Below, piece after piece: positions 46,297 through 54,687 of a stretch of DNA of 64,000 bases (position 1 is the stretch's first letter; each line of letters opens with the position of its first letter). The stretch spans positions 19,238 to 83,237 of the forward strand of contig JAUXTU010000023.1 in assembly GCA_030679145.1 (NCBI GenBank), read 5' to 3'. A program made the position numbers and the translations under genes. This stretch comes from Bacteroidota bacterium. GTDB lineage: Bacteria; Bacteroidota; Ignavibacteria; UBA10030; UBA8401. Under the pieces are notes generated by a model. It ran no database searches and had not been told where the DNA came from. It was given only the letters and a program-made list of their open reading frames with translations.

Positions 46297-49200
46297 CTAC
46301 TTCATCCATCCAGCCATCTTCGATTTTTTCAATTTGCCTTTTTTCAACGCCCGTTCTTTCATCCAACTGAAAAGGATCGGCGTTACAATAAGCACATGAA
46401 TTGTTGAAGTGATCAATCCGCCGATCATCGGTGCGGCGATTGGGCGCATCACATCGGAACCAACACCGGTACTCCACATCAACGGCATCAAACCGATAAG
46501 AGCCGTACTCACCGTCATTACTTTGGGGCGAAGACGAAGGACTGCGCCATCAACTGTTGCATCATAGATATCATTTGCCGTAATCGGACCGCGTTCGCCT
46601 TTTTCAAAAGCGTGCAATTTTTTATCTAAAGCTTCGTGAAGATACACGACCATTACGACACCTGTTTGTACCGCAACACCATAAAGAGCAATGAATCCAA
46701 TCCATACAGCAACGGAGAAATTGTATCCTAAGAAATAGATCAAATAGATTCCGCCGATAAGTGCGAAGGGAACAGAGAGCATTACAACGAACGCTTCGGT
46801 GAATTCTTTGGTCACAAAATAAAGCATCACGAAAATAATAAGTAAAACTATCGGCATCATAATGGTGAGCCGTTCTTTTGCACGGACCTGGTTTTCCCAT
46901 TGTCCGCTCCATTTCAGCGTATATCCGGTCGGCAGTTTCATTTTGCTGGTAAGGACATCTTTTGCTTCATTTACAAAACTCCCCATATCCCGTCCGCGCA
47001 CATTCAGAAATACAATCGAACGAAGCTGTGCATCCTCGCTGGAGATCATTGGCGGACCGGGGACGATGTTGATCTTCGCCAATTGTGCGAGCGGAATATA
47101 ACTTCGGTTTGAAACAGTCGACATTTCCGAGGGCATACTTTGCGCTGCGGTTCGTGTCTGTTCGGTCTTACCGCCTCCCATCGAAGACATTCCTCCTCCG
47201 CCGGAACTTGAGGATGATGACTGACTACTGATGACGGAATTTTGGCTTCCACCTCTGACGATATTTACCGGCACAAGAAGATTTTTCAAGTATTCCATAC
47301 TCTGGCGGTAATCTTTTTGATATCGTACTCGGATTGGAAATCGCTGTCGTCCCTCGATCACCGTACCGATATTTTCTCCGCCGATAGCTGTTTCAACGAT
47401 GTCCTGCACGTCGCCGACGTTGATTCCGTACCGTGCCACCGCTTCTCTGTCGATCGCGATATCAACAAACCTGCCGCTTTGTGTTCTCTCAGCATAAAGG
47501 TCTGCTGCACCGGGAACAGTGCGGAGAATTTGTTCCGCTTGAATGGCAAGTTGCTCGAGCGTGTCCAGATCTTTTCCGAAGATCTTCACTCCCAGATCAG
47601 TCCGCACACCGGTAGAGAGCATGTTGATGCGGTTAATGATTGGCTGAGTCCAACCGTTTCGAACACCGGGGATCTGCAATTTTGCATCCAGTTCAGCGAT
47701 GATATCATCTTTTGTGATCCCGGGACGCCATTCACTTTTTGGTTTGAGTAAAATAATAGTCTCAAGCATGCTCAACGGTGCCGGATCGGTGGAGGTTTCC
47801 GCCTTTCCCGCTTTACCCAGCACGTGATGAACTTCCGGAACCGATTTGATGATGGCATCCTGCACCTGCAAAATCCGATTCACTTCCGTGATGGAAGCGG
47901 AGGGGAGAGTGACAGGCATGAACAATAGACTTCCTTCGTCAAGCGGCGGCATGAATTCAGAACCGATATTCATGATCATCGGAATGGTGATGACAAGTGC
48001 GAAAATGTTCAGCGCGATGGTTGTCTTACGATATTTCAAAACCCAGTGAATAACCGGAGCATAAAGCCGATTTAGAACTCGAGTAATTGGATTTCGATCC
48101 TGGCTGCGGAACTTGCCGCGTGTCAGCATCGTCATCAGCATTGGAACGAGTGTGATTGCTATGATTGCCGAACCGGCAAGCACGAATGTTTTTGTGAACG
48201 CGAGCGGTTTAAAAAGTTTTCCTTCTTGTCCTTCGAGCATAAACACCGGCAGGAACGACACCACCATGATCGCTACCGCAAAGAAAATTGAAGGTCCAAC
48301 TTGTTTTGCAGACATAATGGAAATCTCAACATAATCTTCGTTGGTTAATGTTCCTTTTTGTTCCTGCGCTTCCGCCACATTGCGATAAGCGTTTTCCACC
48401 ATCACAATTGATGCATCAACAATCACGCCGATAGCAATCGCAATCCCTCCCAGAGACATGATGTTGGAGGTGATCCCGCCAAGTTTCATAGCAATGAATG
48501 CGATCAATACCGCAACCGGAATTTCGATGATAACACGAATGACACTTCGTACATGAAGAAGAAAAAGGAATACGATAATGCTCACGACGATCGCTTCTTC
48601 GATCAATGCGCCTTTCAATGTATCAACGGCTGCCATGATCAAACTGCTTCTGTCATACGATGCTTTTATTTTCACCCCTTCCGGAAGTCCGGGTGAGATT
48701 TCCTCAATCCGTTTCTTTACTCGGTCGATCACATCTTTTGCATTTTCGCCGTATCGCGCAACAACAATTCCACCAACAACCTGGCCTTCGCCGTTCAATT
48801 CCAATGATCCGCGTCTGATGTCTCCGCCGAGTTGTACTCGTCCGATATTACGGACATAGATCGGTGTTCCGGTTGATCCGGTACCGACAACGATGTTCTC
48901 TACATCTCCAACTGTTTGAATATATCCTTGTCCACGGATGAAATATTCCTGGTCCGAAATTTCGATGATCTTGCCACCGACATCGTTGTTCGATCTCATT
49001 ACTGCATTGCGGATATCATTCACCGTAACACCAAATGACTTCATCTTATCCGGATCGACATCCACTTGATATTGTTTTACAAATCCGCCGACTGATGCAA
49101 CTTCGGCAACTCCTTGAACTCCTTGAAGATTCAATTTAATGTACCAATCCTGAATCGCACGAAGCGTTCCAAGATCGTATTTACCCTCAACGGTGTACCA

Positions 49201-49620
49201 AAATACATGGCCAACTCCTGTTCCATCCGGACCGAGCTGCATTTTTGCTCCCTGCGGAAGCGAAGATTGCACGGTAGAAAGTTTCTCCAACACGCGGCTT
49301 CGAGCCCAATAGAGATCGGTATTTTCATTGAAGATGATATAGATGAACGACATCCCGAACATTGACTGGGCACGAATTGCTTCAACTTCCGGTACGCCCT
49401 GAAGTGCAGTAACGAGGGGGAATGTAACCTGGTCTTCAATTAATTGTGGTGAACGGCCCATCCATTCCGTAAAGACGATCACTTGATTTTCTGAGAGATC
49501 TGGAATTGCATCGAGGGGAGTTTTGGCAACTGCCCAAATTCCCCATCCGATAATGATGAGGTAGACGAGAATAACAATGAACTTATTCCGCGCCGAGTAA
49601 TCAATAATTTTTTCTATCAT
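46297..49620 (-). CDS. cusA: Copper/silver RND efflux pump, CusA-type
   Basis: A 1107-residue HME-RND pump. The relay segment reads IAIAIGVIVDASIVMVENAY, as in the CusA group. The three substrate methionines of CusA are retained in context: EGSLLFMPVTLP, APLSMLETIILL and INRINMLSTGVR. This predicts export of Cu(I) or Ag(I). A low-complexity insertion rich in Ser, Gly and Met (SSSSSGGGGMSSMGGG) lies near residue ~800 in the second periplasmic region and is unusual. Part of a CusC-CusB-CusA trio. Confidence 0.95.
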   Translation of the reverse strand: MIEKIIDYSARNKFIVILVYLIIIGWGIWAVAKTPLDAIPDLSENQVIVFTEWMGRSPQLIEDQVTFPLVTALQGVPEVEAIRAQSMFGMSFIYIIFNENTDLYWARSRVLEKLSTVQSSLPQGAKMQLGPDGTGVGHVFWYTVEGKYDLGTLRAIQDWYIKLNLQGVQGVAEVASVGGFVKQYQVDVDPDKMKSFGVTVNDIRNAVMRSNNDVGGKIIEISDQEYFIRGQGYIQTVGDVENIVVGTGSTGTPIYVRNIGRVQLGGDIRRGSLELNGEGQVVGGIVVARYGENAKDVIDRVKKRIEEISPGLPEGVKIKASYDRSSLIMAAVDTLKGALIEEAIVVSIIVFLFLLHVRSVIRVIIEIPVAVLIAFIAMKLGGITSNIMSLGGIAIAIGVIVDASIVMVENAYRNVAEAQEQKGTLTNEDYVEISIMSAKQVGPSIFFAVAIMVVSFLPVFMLEGQEGKLFKPLAFTKTFVLAGSAIIAITLVPMLMTMLTRGKFRSQDRNPITRVLNRLYAPVIHWVLKYRKTTIALNIFALVITIPMIMNIGSEFMPPLDEGSLLFMPVTLPSASITEVNRILQVQDAIIKSVPEVHHVLGKAGKAETSTDPAPLSMLETIILLKPKSEWRPGITKDDIIAELDAKLQIPGVRNGWTQPIINRINMLSTGVRTDLGVKIFGKDLDTLEQLAIQAEQILRTVPGAADLYAERTQSGRFVDIAIDREAVARYGINVGDVQDIVETAIGGENIGTVIEGRQRFPIRVRYQKDYRQSMEYLKNLLVPVNIVRGGSQNSVISSQSSSSSSGGGGMSSMGGGKTEQTRTAAQSMPSEMSTVSNRSYIPLAQLAKINIVPGPPMISSEDAQLRSIVFLNVRGRDMGSFVNEAKDVLTSKMKLPTGYTLKWSGQWENQVRAKERLTIMMPIVLLIIFVMLYFVTKEFTEAFVVMLSVPFALIGGIYLIYFLGYNFSVAVWIGFIALYGVAVQTGVVMVVYLHEALDKKLHAFEKGERGPITANDIYDATVDGAVLRLRPKVMTVSTALIGLMPLMWSTGVGSDVMRPIAAPMIGGLITSTIHVLIVTPILFSWMKERALKKGKLKKSKMAGWMK

Positions 49621-49700
49621 AAAATTTTTCTTTTAGTTTATAGTAAATTCAAAAGAGTCAATTACTTGAATCCTGAACCGTGCAAACCAGCACCATTACG

Positions 49701-51254
49701 TTATCTCTCTACAATCAATTTTCCATGGACCATTCCCATACCGCACGCGAAGGAGATCACGCCGGTTTTTTTCGGTGTGAGCGTAACGGTTGTGGTTTTA
49801 AATGCCGGTAGTTTTTTACGGATGTTCAACTCTTCAAACACAACTTCATTCGTACATTCGGAATCTTCTACACGATGAAATTGAAGATGTACTTCTTCTC
49901 CTAGTTTTACGCGGATAACTTCCGGAGTATAACTGCCATCAACCGTAATTTTGACAGTGTTTACTTTTTGCGTTTGAGAAGCCGGCGGTGTGTGAGCCGA
50001 ATGATCTTCTGTTGGGAGTTGCTCCTTCTCCCGTTGTTCAGTACTGTGTCCGGCATGCGGATCTGCAGCACTGGGCTGACGGAGCGCACTTTCGGAATCG
50101 ATCAGGAATCCGCCGGAGACGGCGATCATTTCCCCTTCGTCCAATCCGCTGACGATTTCATAATTATCATTGGCGGATTGTCCGAGTACGACATCACGCG
50201 GCTGGAATGTATTCTTTTCGGTTTCAACCCAGACAACAGTTCGTTTGCCGGTGAACATAATGGCGGAAACCGGAACAGTCAGCACTTTTTTACCTTCCAT
50301 ATGCAGTTGTGCTTTCACGAACATCTTTGGTTTCAGTTTTCCGTGGCGGTTATCGAATTCTGTACGGATACGAATAGTACGCGTTTCGGAACTCATGACC
50401 GGATCAATAAAAGTCACTCTCCCCGAAAATTCTTCGTCGGGGTTAGCATCCGATGTTATGTGAACGATCTGTCCCTTTTGAACGAACTGAATATCTTTCT
50501 CATACACATCAAGATAGATCCACACTTTTGAAAGATTGGCAAGTTGATAGAGAACAGTTCCTTCATCCACATATTGTCCTTCTTGGACTTGCTTCAACAC
50601 AACCGTTCCGGAAATGGGGGAATAGAACTGCACGGCAGTTCGTACGGTACGTGTTTTTTCAATTTGACGGATCTGTTCGGCGGTCATTCCATAATTCAAT
50701 CTCAAACGTTCACGCATTCCCTCAATAAGGTTTTGCTGATTACCGTCGAGGGCAAGAATAAATTCCTGCTGCGATGAGACAAGGTCGGGGCTGTACATTT
50801 CCACAAGCAGCTGACCTTTCTCAATATAACTTCCGGTGAAATTAACGTACTGTTTATCGATCCTTCCGCGGAACCGCGCGGAAACGGTTGTTTGATATGT
50901 TTCCGCAACATCAACAATGCCGACGACGTCGATCATTTTAGCCAGCGGCATTCGTTCCACGGAAATTGTTGCTACGTTGGCAAGCACACGCTGAGTGGAA
51001 GAGAGACTGACGTGTTCAAGATTTTTCAGCTCATCATTGCTCATATCTTTTAATGCCGATTTTTTCACCAGCGCCATTCCGCATACCGGACATGCACCGG
51101 GTTTATCGGAGATGACCGAAGGATGCATCGGACAAGTATACACGGGTGCTGACTTCGCCATTGCCGTTGAATCTGTTTGTTGTTTTTGTTGTCCGTCATT
51201 CTTCGTGCAGGATGCAAGAAGAAGAGCAAATGTTATCGTGATCATGTATTTCAT
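49701..51254 (-). CDS. cusB: CusB-type adaptor fused to HMBD and cupredoxin-like domains
   Basis: A 517-residue lipoprotein (lipobox LLASCTK, Cys16). Residues ~39-60 are a heavy-metal binding domain (YTCPMHPSVISDKPGACPVC). The membrane-fusion adaptor follows (~80-385, with RGRIDKQYVNFTGSYIEKGQ and YSPISGTVVLKQVQEGQYVD), then a His-rich linker. The last ~90 residues are a cupredoxin-like domain with SECTNEVVFEEL and FACGMGMVHGKLIVE, which resembles Cupredoxin_1. Ordinary CusB lacks this C-terminal domain. It could pass copper directly to the CusA pump. Confidence 0.92.
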   Translation of the reverse strand: MKYMITITFALLLASCTKNDGQQKQQTDSTAMAKSAPVYTCPMHPSVISDKPGACPVCGMALVKKSALKDMSNDELKNLEHVSLSSTQRVLANVATISVERMPLAKMIDVVGIVDVAETYQTTVSARFRGRIDKQYVNFTGSYIEKGQLLVEMYSPDLVSSQQEFILALDGNQQNLIEGMRERLRLNYGMTAEQIRQIEKTRTVRTAVQFYSPISGTVVLKQVQEGQYVDEGTVLYQLANLSKVWIYLDVYEKDIQFVQKGQIVHITSDANPDEEFSGRVTFIDPVMSSETRTIRIRTEFDNRHGKLKPKMFVKAQLHMEGKKVLTVPVSAIMFTGKRTVVWVETEKNTFQPRDVVLGQSANDNYEIVSGLDEGEMIAVSGGFLIDSESALRQPSAADPHAGHSTEQREKEQLPTEDHSAHTPPASQTQKVNTVKITVDGSYTPEVIRVKLGEEVHLQFHRVEDSECTNEVVFEELNIRKKLPAFKTTTVTLTPKKTGVISFACGMGMVHGKLIVER

Positions 51255-51293
51255 ATAAATTCCTCTTTCAAAACCTTCTCAAGGTTGAAGTAA

Positions 51294-52544
51294 TTAAAAA
51301 TTCGTTTCAAATTCGACGCCAGTAGCTTTTTCAAGGTTGTAACGATGCATTAAATAGTCGGAAACTTCCATGTAGTATTCCATCTTATACATTTGCAGCA
51401 TCCGGAAACTGTCGATCAATGAAAGAAAATCCATTTTGCCTGTTTGATAAGCGCTCAGTAACGATTCTAGTGTTTGCTGTGCATTGGGAATGATGGATGT
51501 GCGGTATCGCTCCGCCTGTTCCCAGTGTGCTTTCGCTTTTGTCCACGAATCGATCACTTCAAAACGGACCATCGTTTCCATATCCGAAACCAGTGCTTCA
51601 CTTCGCTGAAGTTTGTATTCCTGTTCTTCAATTTTGCCGCTGATCTTTCCGCTTACCCAGGGTGCAATAGGAATGCTGATGCCGAGCATCAATTCCCAGG
51701 AATCGGGCATTCCCATTCGTTCCTTGTATAAACCACCCACCATCAGATCGGGATATCGTTCCCGCTGGACCATTGTCAGTTCTGCCGTATTCATCACCAC
51801 TTCGTTTTTCATTGCGGAAAGTTCTTTACGCTGCTGTACCGCCAGAGTGATGAGTTCATCTTTATCGAGCGTATAGGACGATAAGACAATCTCCGGAACT
51901 CTTCCGATGGGAGTTGCCGGATCAAGTGCGCGGAGTGAGTTAAGCATTGCTTCTGGAACACGAACATCGTGTTCCAGATTTGCGCGTTGATTTTCCAGTT
52001 TTGAAAGCTCGATTTCCAATCGCAGGATATCCGCCTGAGTTGCAAGCCCCACGGAATACTTCGAACGAACCGAAGCGATCATTTGCTTCAGCAGATCTTG
52101 ATTCGACGCATTCACTTCAATACGGCGCTGGGCAGAATAGATCATCACGTACTGTTTCTTCACTTCGGTGATCGTGGCACGTTCTTCTGCACCGTACACA
52201 TTTTCAGTAAATGCGACATTTGCTTTTGCTGCATTTTCCGACGAAGAATTTTTTCCGGGAAAAGGGATCATCTGCGTAATGGAATATTCGCGCTCCATTC
52301 CATTGAGCGGATAGAGAGAAGTGATCGGATTATCCATCAGCGATACCGCAACCTGCGGTGCTTGCCACATTGTTGCCTGGCCAACGCGCGCTTCTGCGGC
52401 TTTCACCGACGAACGTGATGCTTTCAGTTTGAAATTTGCATTGATCGCCTGATCGATGAATGATGAGAGCGAAACCGTATCGTGTTGTTGTGCCGTGAGT
52501 GATACAGCAACCACACAGATTAAAAGTACTAATTTGAATTTCAT
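51294..52544 (-). CDS. cusC: TolC-family outer-membrane efflux protein, CusC-type
   Basis: A 416-residue outer-membrane factor (signal ~1-18, ending VSLTAQ) with the long helical TolC repeats (SSVKAAEARVGQATMWQAPQ, then LEIELSKLENQRANLEHDVR). It lies 39 nt before the cusB gene and is the channel of the CusCBA trio. Confidence 0.9.
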   Translation of the reverse strand: MKFKLVLLICVVAVSLTAQQHDTVSLSSFIDQAINANFKLKASRSSVKAAEARVGQATMWQAPQVAVSLMDNPITSLYPLNGMEREYSITQMIPFPGKNSSSENAAKANVAFTENVYGAEERATITEVKKQYVMIYSAQRRIEVNASNQDLLKQMIASVRSKYSVGLATQADILRLEIELSKLENQRANLEHDVRVPEAMLNSLRALDPATPIGRVPEIVLSSYTLDKDELITLAVQQRKELSAMKNEVVMNTAELTMVQRERYPDLMVGGLYKERMGMPDSWELMLGISIPIAPWVSGKISGKIEEQEYKLQRSEALVSDMETMVRFEVIDSWTKAKAHWEQAERYRTSIIPNAQQTLESLLSAYQTGKMDFLSLIDSFRMLQMYKMEYYMEVSDYLMHRYNLEKATGVEFETNF

Positions 52545-52566
52545 TGCTATTTTCTCCGTTGACTAA

Positions 52567-52908
52567 TTAATGTGACTCTTTATTTTCACGATACAAGCAG
52601 CAACCGGGAAGATCGTTGTACACTTCATCTGCTGCTTTGTATTTTTCCGTATCGTGACCAACGGAAGCAACAATTTTTTGAAGAGAATCCAGCGTTATAG
52701 CATTTGCATTGTATTTAACGGAGAGGATCTTTGTGTTTTTATCCCACTGTGCGGATGATACTTCCGAAATTTTCAATGATTTTTCGATCCGAGATTTGCA
52801 CATTCCGCAATTTCCGTAGACCGTAAATGTTTCTTTTTTAATAGTATCGCCCCCAAGAACAATGATAGAAAAGGTGGAGAACAGTGCGATGAACATTATC
52901 AGTTTCAT
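52567..52908 (-). CDS. Periplasmic HMA-domain copper-binding protein
   Basis: A 113-residue exported heavy-metal-associated domain (ferredoxin-like fold) with the metal site GNCGMCKSRIE and a C-terminal DLPGCCLYRENKE. Two start codons are close; the second is preferred because AAAGGA lies 6 nt before it, while the first directly overlaps that site. In the metal cluster it probably delivers copper or silver in the periplasm. Confidence 0.85.
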   Translation of the reverse strand: MKLIMFIALFSTFSIIVLGGDTIKKETFTVYGNCGMCKSRIEKSLKISEVSSAQWDKNTKILSVKYNANAITLDSLQKIVASVGHDTEKYKAADEVYNDLPGCCLYRENKESH

Positions 52909-53007
52909 ATACATTCCTTTAGAAAAAATTTTATAATATTGTACTGCTGCTCGCAGCCAAGTGTTCTTACCGAAGTGTAAGCAGCAGTGTCGTTATTGTT
53001 CATAGTG

Positions 53008-53367
53008 TTAATGCTGCTCAAAAAAATTTGTTTTCGATCCGGGCTTTTTCGGCAGCAAATTGCTATTCATCGTTGCCGTTTGAGCTGTAAACCGATTTTT
53101 GAAAATAAAATTCTTTTTTGACGGCGGCACTTCAGGCAGTACGTTCATTTGCACATCTGAAATTGGTTCCACCTTTGAATGAAAAGCTATGCCGTTCGAT
53201 TTGAAGGCAGGACTTGCCGGCAGAATTTCAAAAAATGTTGATTCATTCTGTGCTTTCGCTGCAGGATATTGTATCGTATTTTTTGATAAAAATGGATGAT
53301 CTTGTGCGTTTGAAATCATGACTGCGGAAAGCACAGTTATGATTACTACAACGATAGTCGTTTTCAT
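53008..53367 (-). CDS. Hypothetical exported protein in the metal cluster
   Basis: A 119-residue protein with a signal peptide (~1-21) and no cysteine, no obvious metal-binding motif and no known family. It lies between the HMA-domain gene and a HYC_CC_PP-like gene on the same strand. A nested hairpin and T-run precede it. Function unknown. Confidence 0.5.
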   Translation of the reverse strand: MKTTIVVVIITVLSAVMISNAQDHPFLSKNTIQYPAAKAQNESTFFEILPASPAFKSNGIAFHSKVEPISDVQMNVLPEVPPSKKNFIFKNRFTAQTATMNSNLLPKKPGSKTNFFEQH

Positions 53368-53400
53368 GAAAGTATTCCTTATTTAAAATAATATTCAAAT

Positions 53401-53448
53401 CTGTGGGTTAAAAAAAACAGTTCACCAAAGTGAACACAAAGCCCACAG
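53401..53448 (-). terminator. Intra-cluster hairpin with T-run
   Basis: On the minus strand, GTTCAC pairs with GTGAAC across TTTG and is followed by TGTTTTTTTT, an intrinsic terminator. An outer CTGTGGG/CCCACAG pair encloses it, so the region could switch between two folds. It lies between the HYC_CC_PP-like gene and the rest of the metal cluster. Confidence 0.5.
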
Positions 53449-53453
53449 AATGT

Positions 53454-53837
53454 TTAAATAAGAAATACCGAATTGACGAGAGTGATATCGGTCTTGGGAG
53501 GGGGTGAAACATTTGCAGCAAATTGGAATTCGATTCCTGAATCAAGAAACTGTTCAGTAGAAAATTGGGGAGGCACAAGATTTTCAAGAATCACTAATTT
53601 TTCGATGATCGTTGCAGTCGCGATTACTTTTTGTTCATCATCGATCTTGACCGTTTTAATTTCGGTTGCACAGCACATATCAACGGACATTTCATCGCCG
53701 CAAGCGCACGGATCTTTTGCTTCGGAGACCGCAATCGTTGTCTCAGATTCTTCGCCACAGGTGTGGACAATAACCGTCATCCCGGCGGTAAGAACCGTAT
53801 ATACAAACAACATCAATATGGCGATTGGTTTTTTCAT
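53454..53837 (-). CDS. HYC_CC_PP-type small exported protein
   Basis: A 127-residue exported protein (signal ~1-20). It has VHTCGEE, CACGDEM, MCCATEIKTVKI and SPPPKTDITLVNSV, the H-C / C-C / CC / PP pattern of the HYC_CC_PP family found in Bacteroidota, often near metal-resistance genes. The exact role is unknown; the cysteines suggest metal binding. It is the first gene of the metal cluster from the right. Confidence 0.65.
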   Translation of the reverse strand: MKKPIAILMLFVYTVLTAGMTVIVHTCGEESETTIAVSEAKDPCACGDEMSVDMCCATEIKTVKIDDEQKVIATATIIEKLVILENLVPPQFSTEQFLDSGIEFQFAANVSPPPKTDITLVNSVFLI

Positions 53838-53899
53838 TGAAGAGGTAGTCTTACCGTTTCTAACATAAGATAGAGCATTTTTCGTTCCCGTTCACGCAA

Positions 53900-54334
53900 T
53901 TAATTATGCGGAACCTGCACCGCATCCGTACCGTGCGGAAAATTCTTCATTGTTACTGCAAAATAATGATATGCAGCTATCCAGCTTGCTTCAACTTCAG
54001 GGGTGAAGGCATCCTTTAAGACCGATTTCAAAGCAAAGTTCAAGCTTTTTCCAAACGATACAAAATGATGTTCTTCAACGCCGTATGATTGATGGATCAT
54101 TCCCAGATTAAAGAGCATTGTTTGTAATGTGGCTTTGTCGCCGAGATTTTCCACTGCGATCTGAAGCATGCGCATCAATTTTTTTCTCTGCTCGTTAATG
54201 TCGCCGCGAAAAAGTGCTTTGGTTGACGGTTCCAGCCGGAACAATTCTTGGTACAGCAATTCGGTAATACGTTCTTCTTGAGATAGCACCAGTGAAAACG
54301 AAGTGCGAACCAGTTCTTGTTGTCTCGGAGTCAT
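53900..54334 (-). CDS. Single-domain globin
   Basis: A 144-residue haem protein. The proximal histidine F8 is in GMIHQSYGV (His81), the distal E7 position is probably glutamine (INEQRKKLMRML, Gln49), and DAFTPEVEASWIAAYHYFA matches the G-H region of flavohaemoglobin-type globins. It lacks the reductase half of flavohaemoglobin. It could bind oxygen or nitric oxide. The start with AAAGGA 6 nt upstream was chosen; longer frames are hydrophobic and non-coding in character. It lies upstream of the metal cluster on the same strand. Confidence 0.85.
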   Translation of the reverse strand: MTPRQQELVRTSFSLVLSQEERITELLYQELFRLEPSTKALFRGDINEQRKKLMRMLQIAVENLGDKATLQTMLFNLGMIHQSYGVEEHHFVSFGKSLNFALKSVLKDAFTPEVEASWIAAYHYFAVTMKNFPHGTDAVQVPHN

Positions 54335-54635
54335 ACGGTTTCCTTTCATTGAAGATCTTTGAATTACAGTTAATCTATCAAAATTTCGTGCCGAAAAAAA
54401 AGTTAAAAATCCCCCAAAAAACAGACATTTCAAATCCCAACATTGGTAAAACATCATCAAAAATTGCAAATCTAATAACAGATCAATCGCAATCAGAAAA
54501 GCAAAGAATGGACTAAGACACAAAAACACAAATATTTTTATAAAACAGCCATGGAAAGTTTCGTGTAATTTAGTGAATTAGTGATTTTGTGGCGATATTT
54601 TTTATCAAAATGTAAACTTATCCTACAATCTTCAA

Positions 54636-54666
54636 TTGCATTTACACCTTTCTCTCCATACTTTAA
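54636..54666 (+). promoter_or_regulatory. Promoter of the DPP III gene
   Basis: TTG, then TACTTTAA 20 nt later, a partial match to the Bacteroidota pattern, 22 nt before the ATG. The ~350-nt gap to the globin otherwise holds AT-rich sequence and a decayed GTGT/CACA-rich tract. Confidence 0.4.
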
Positions 54667-54687
54667 TAAAATTAATCAGGAGTAATA

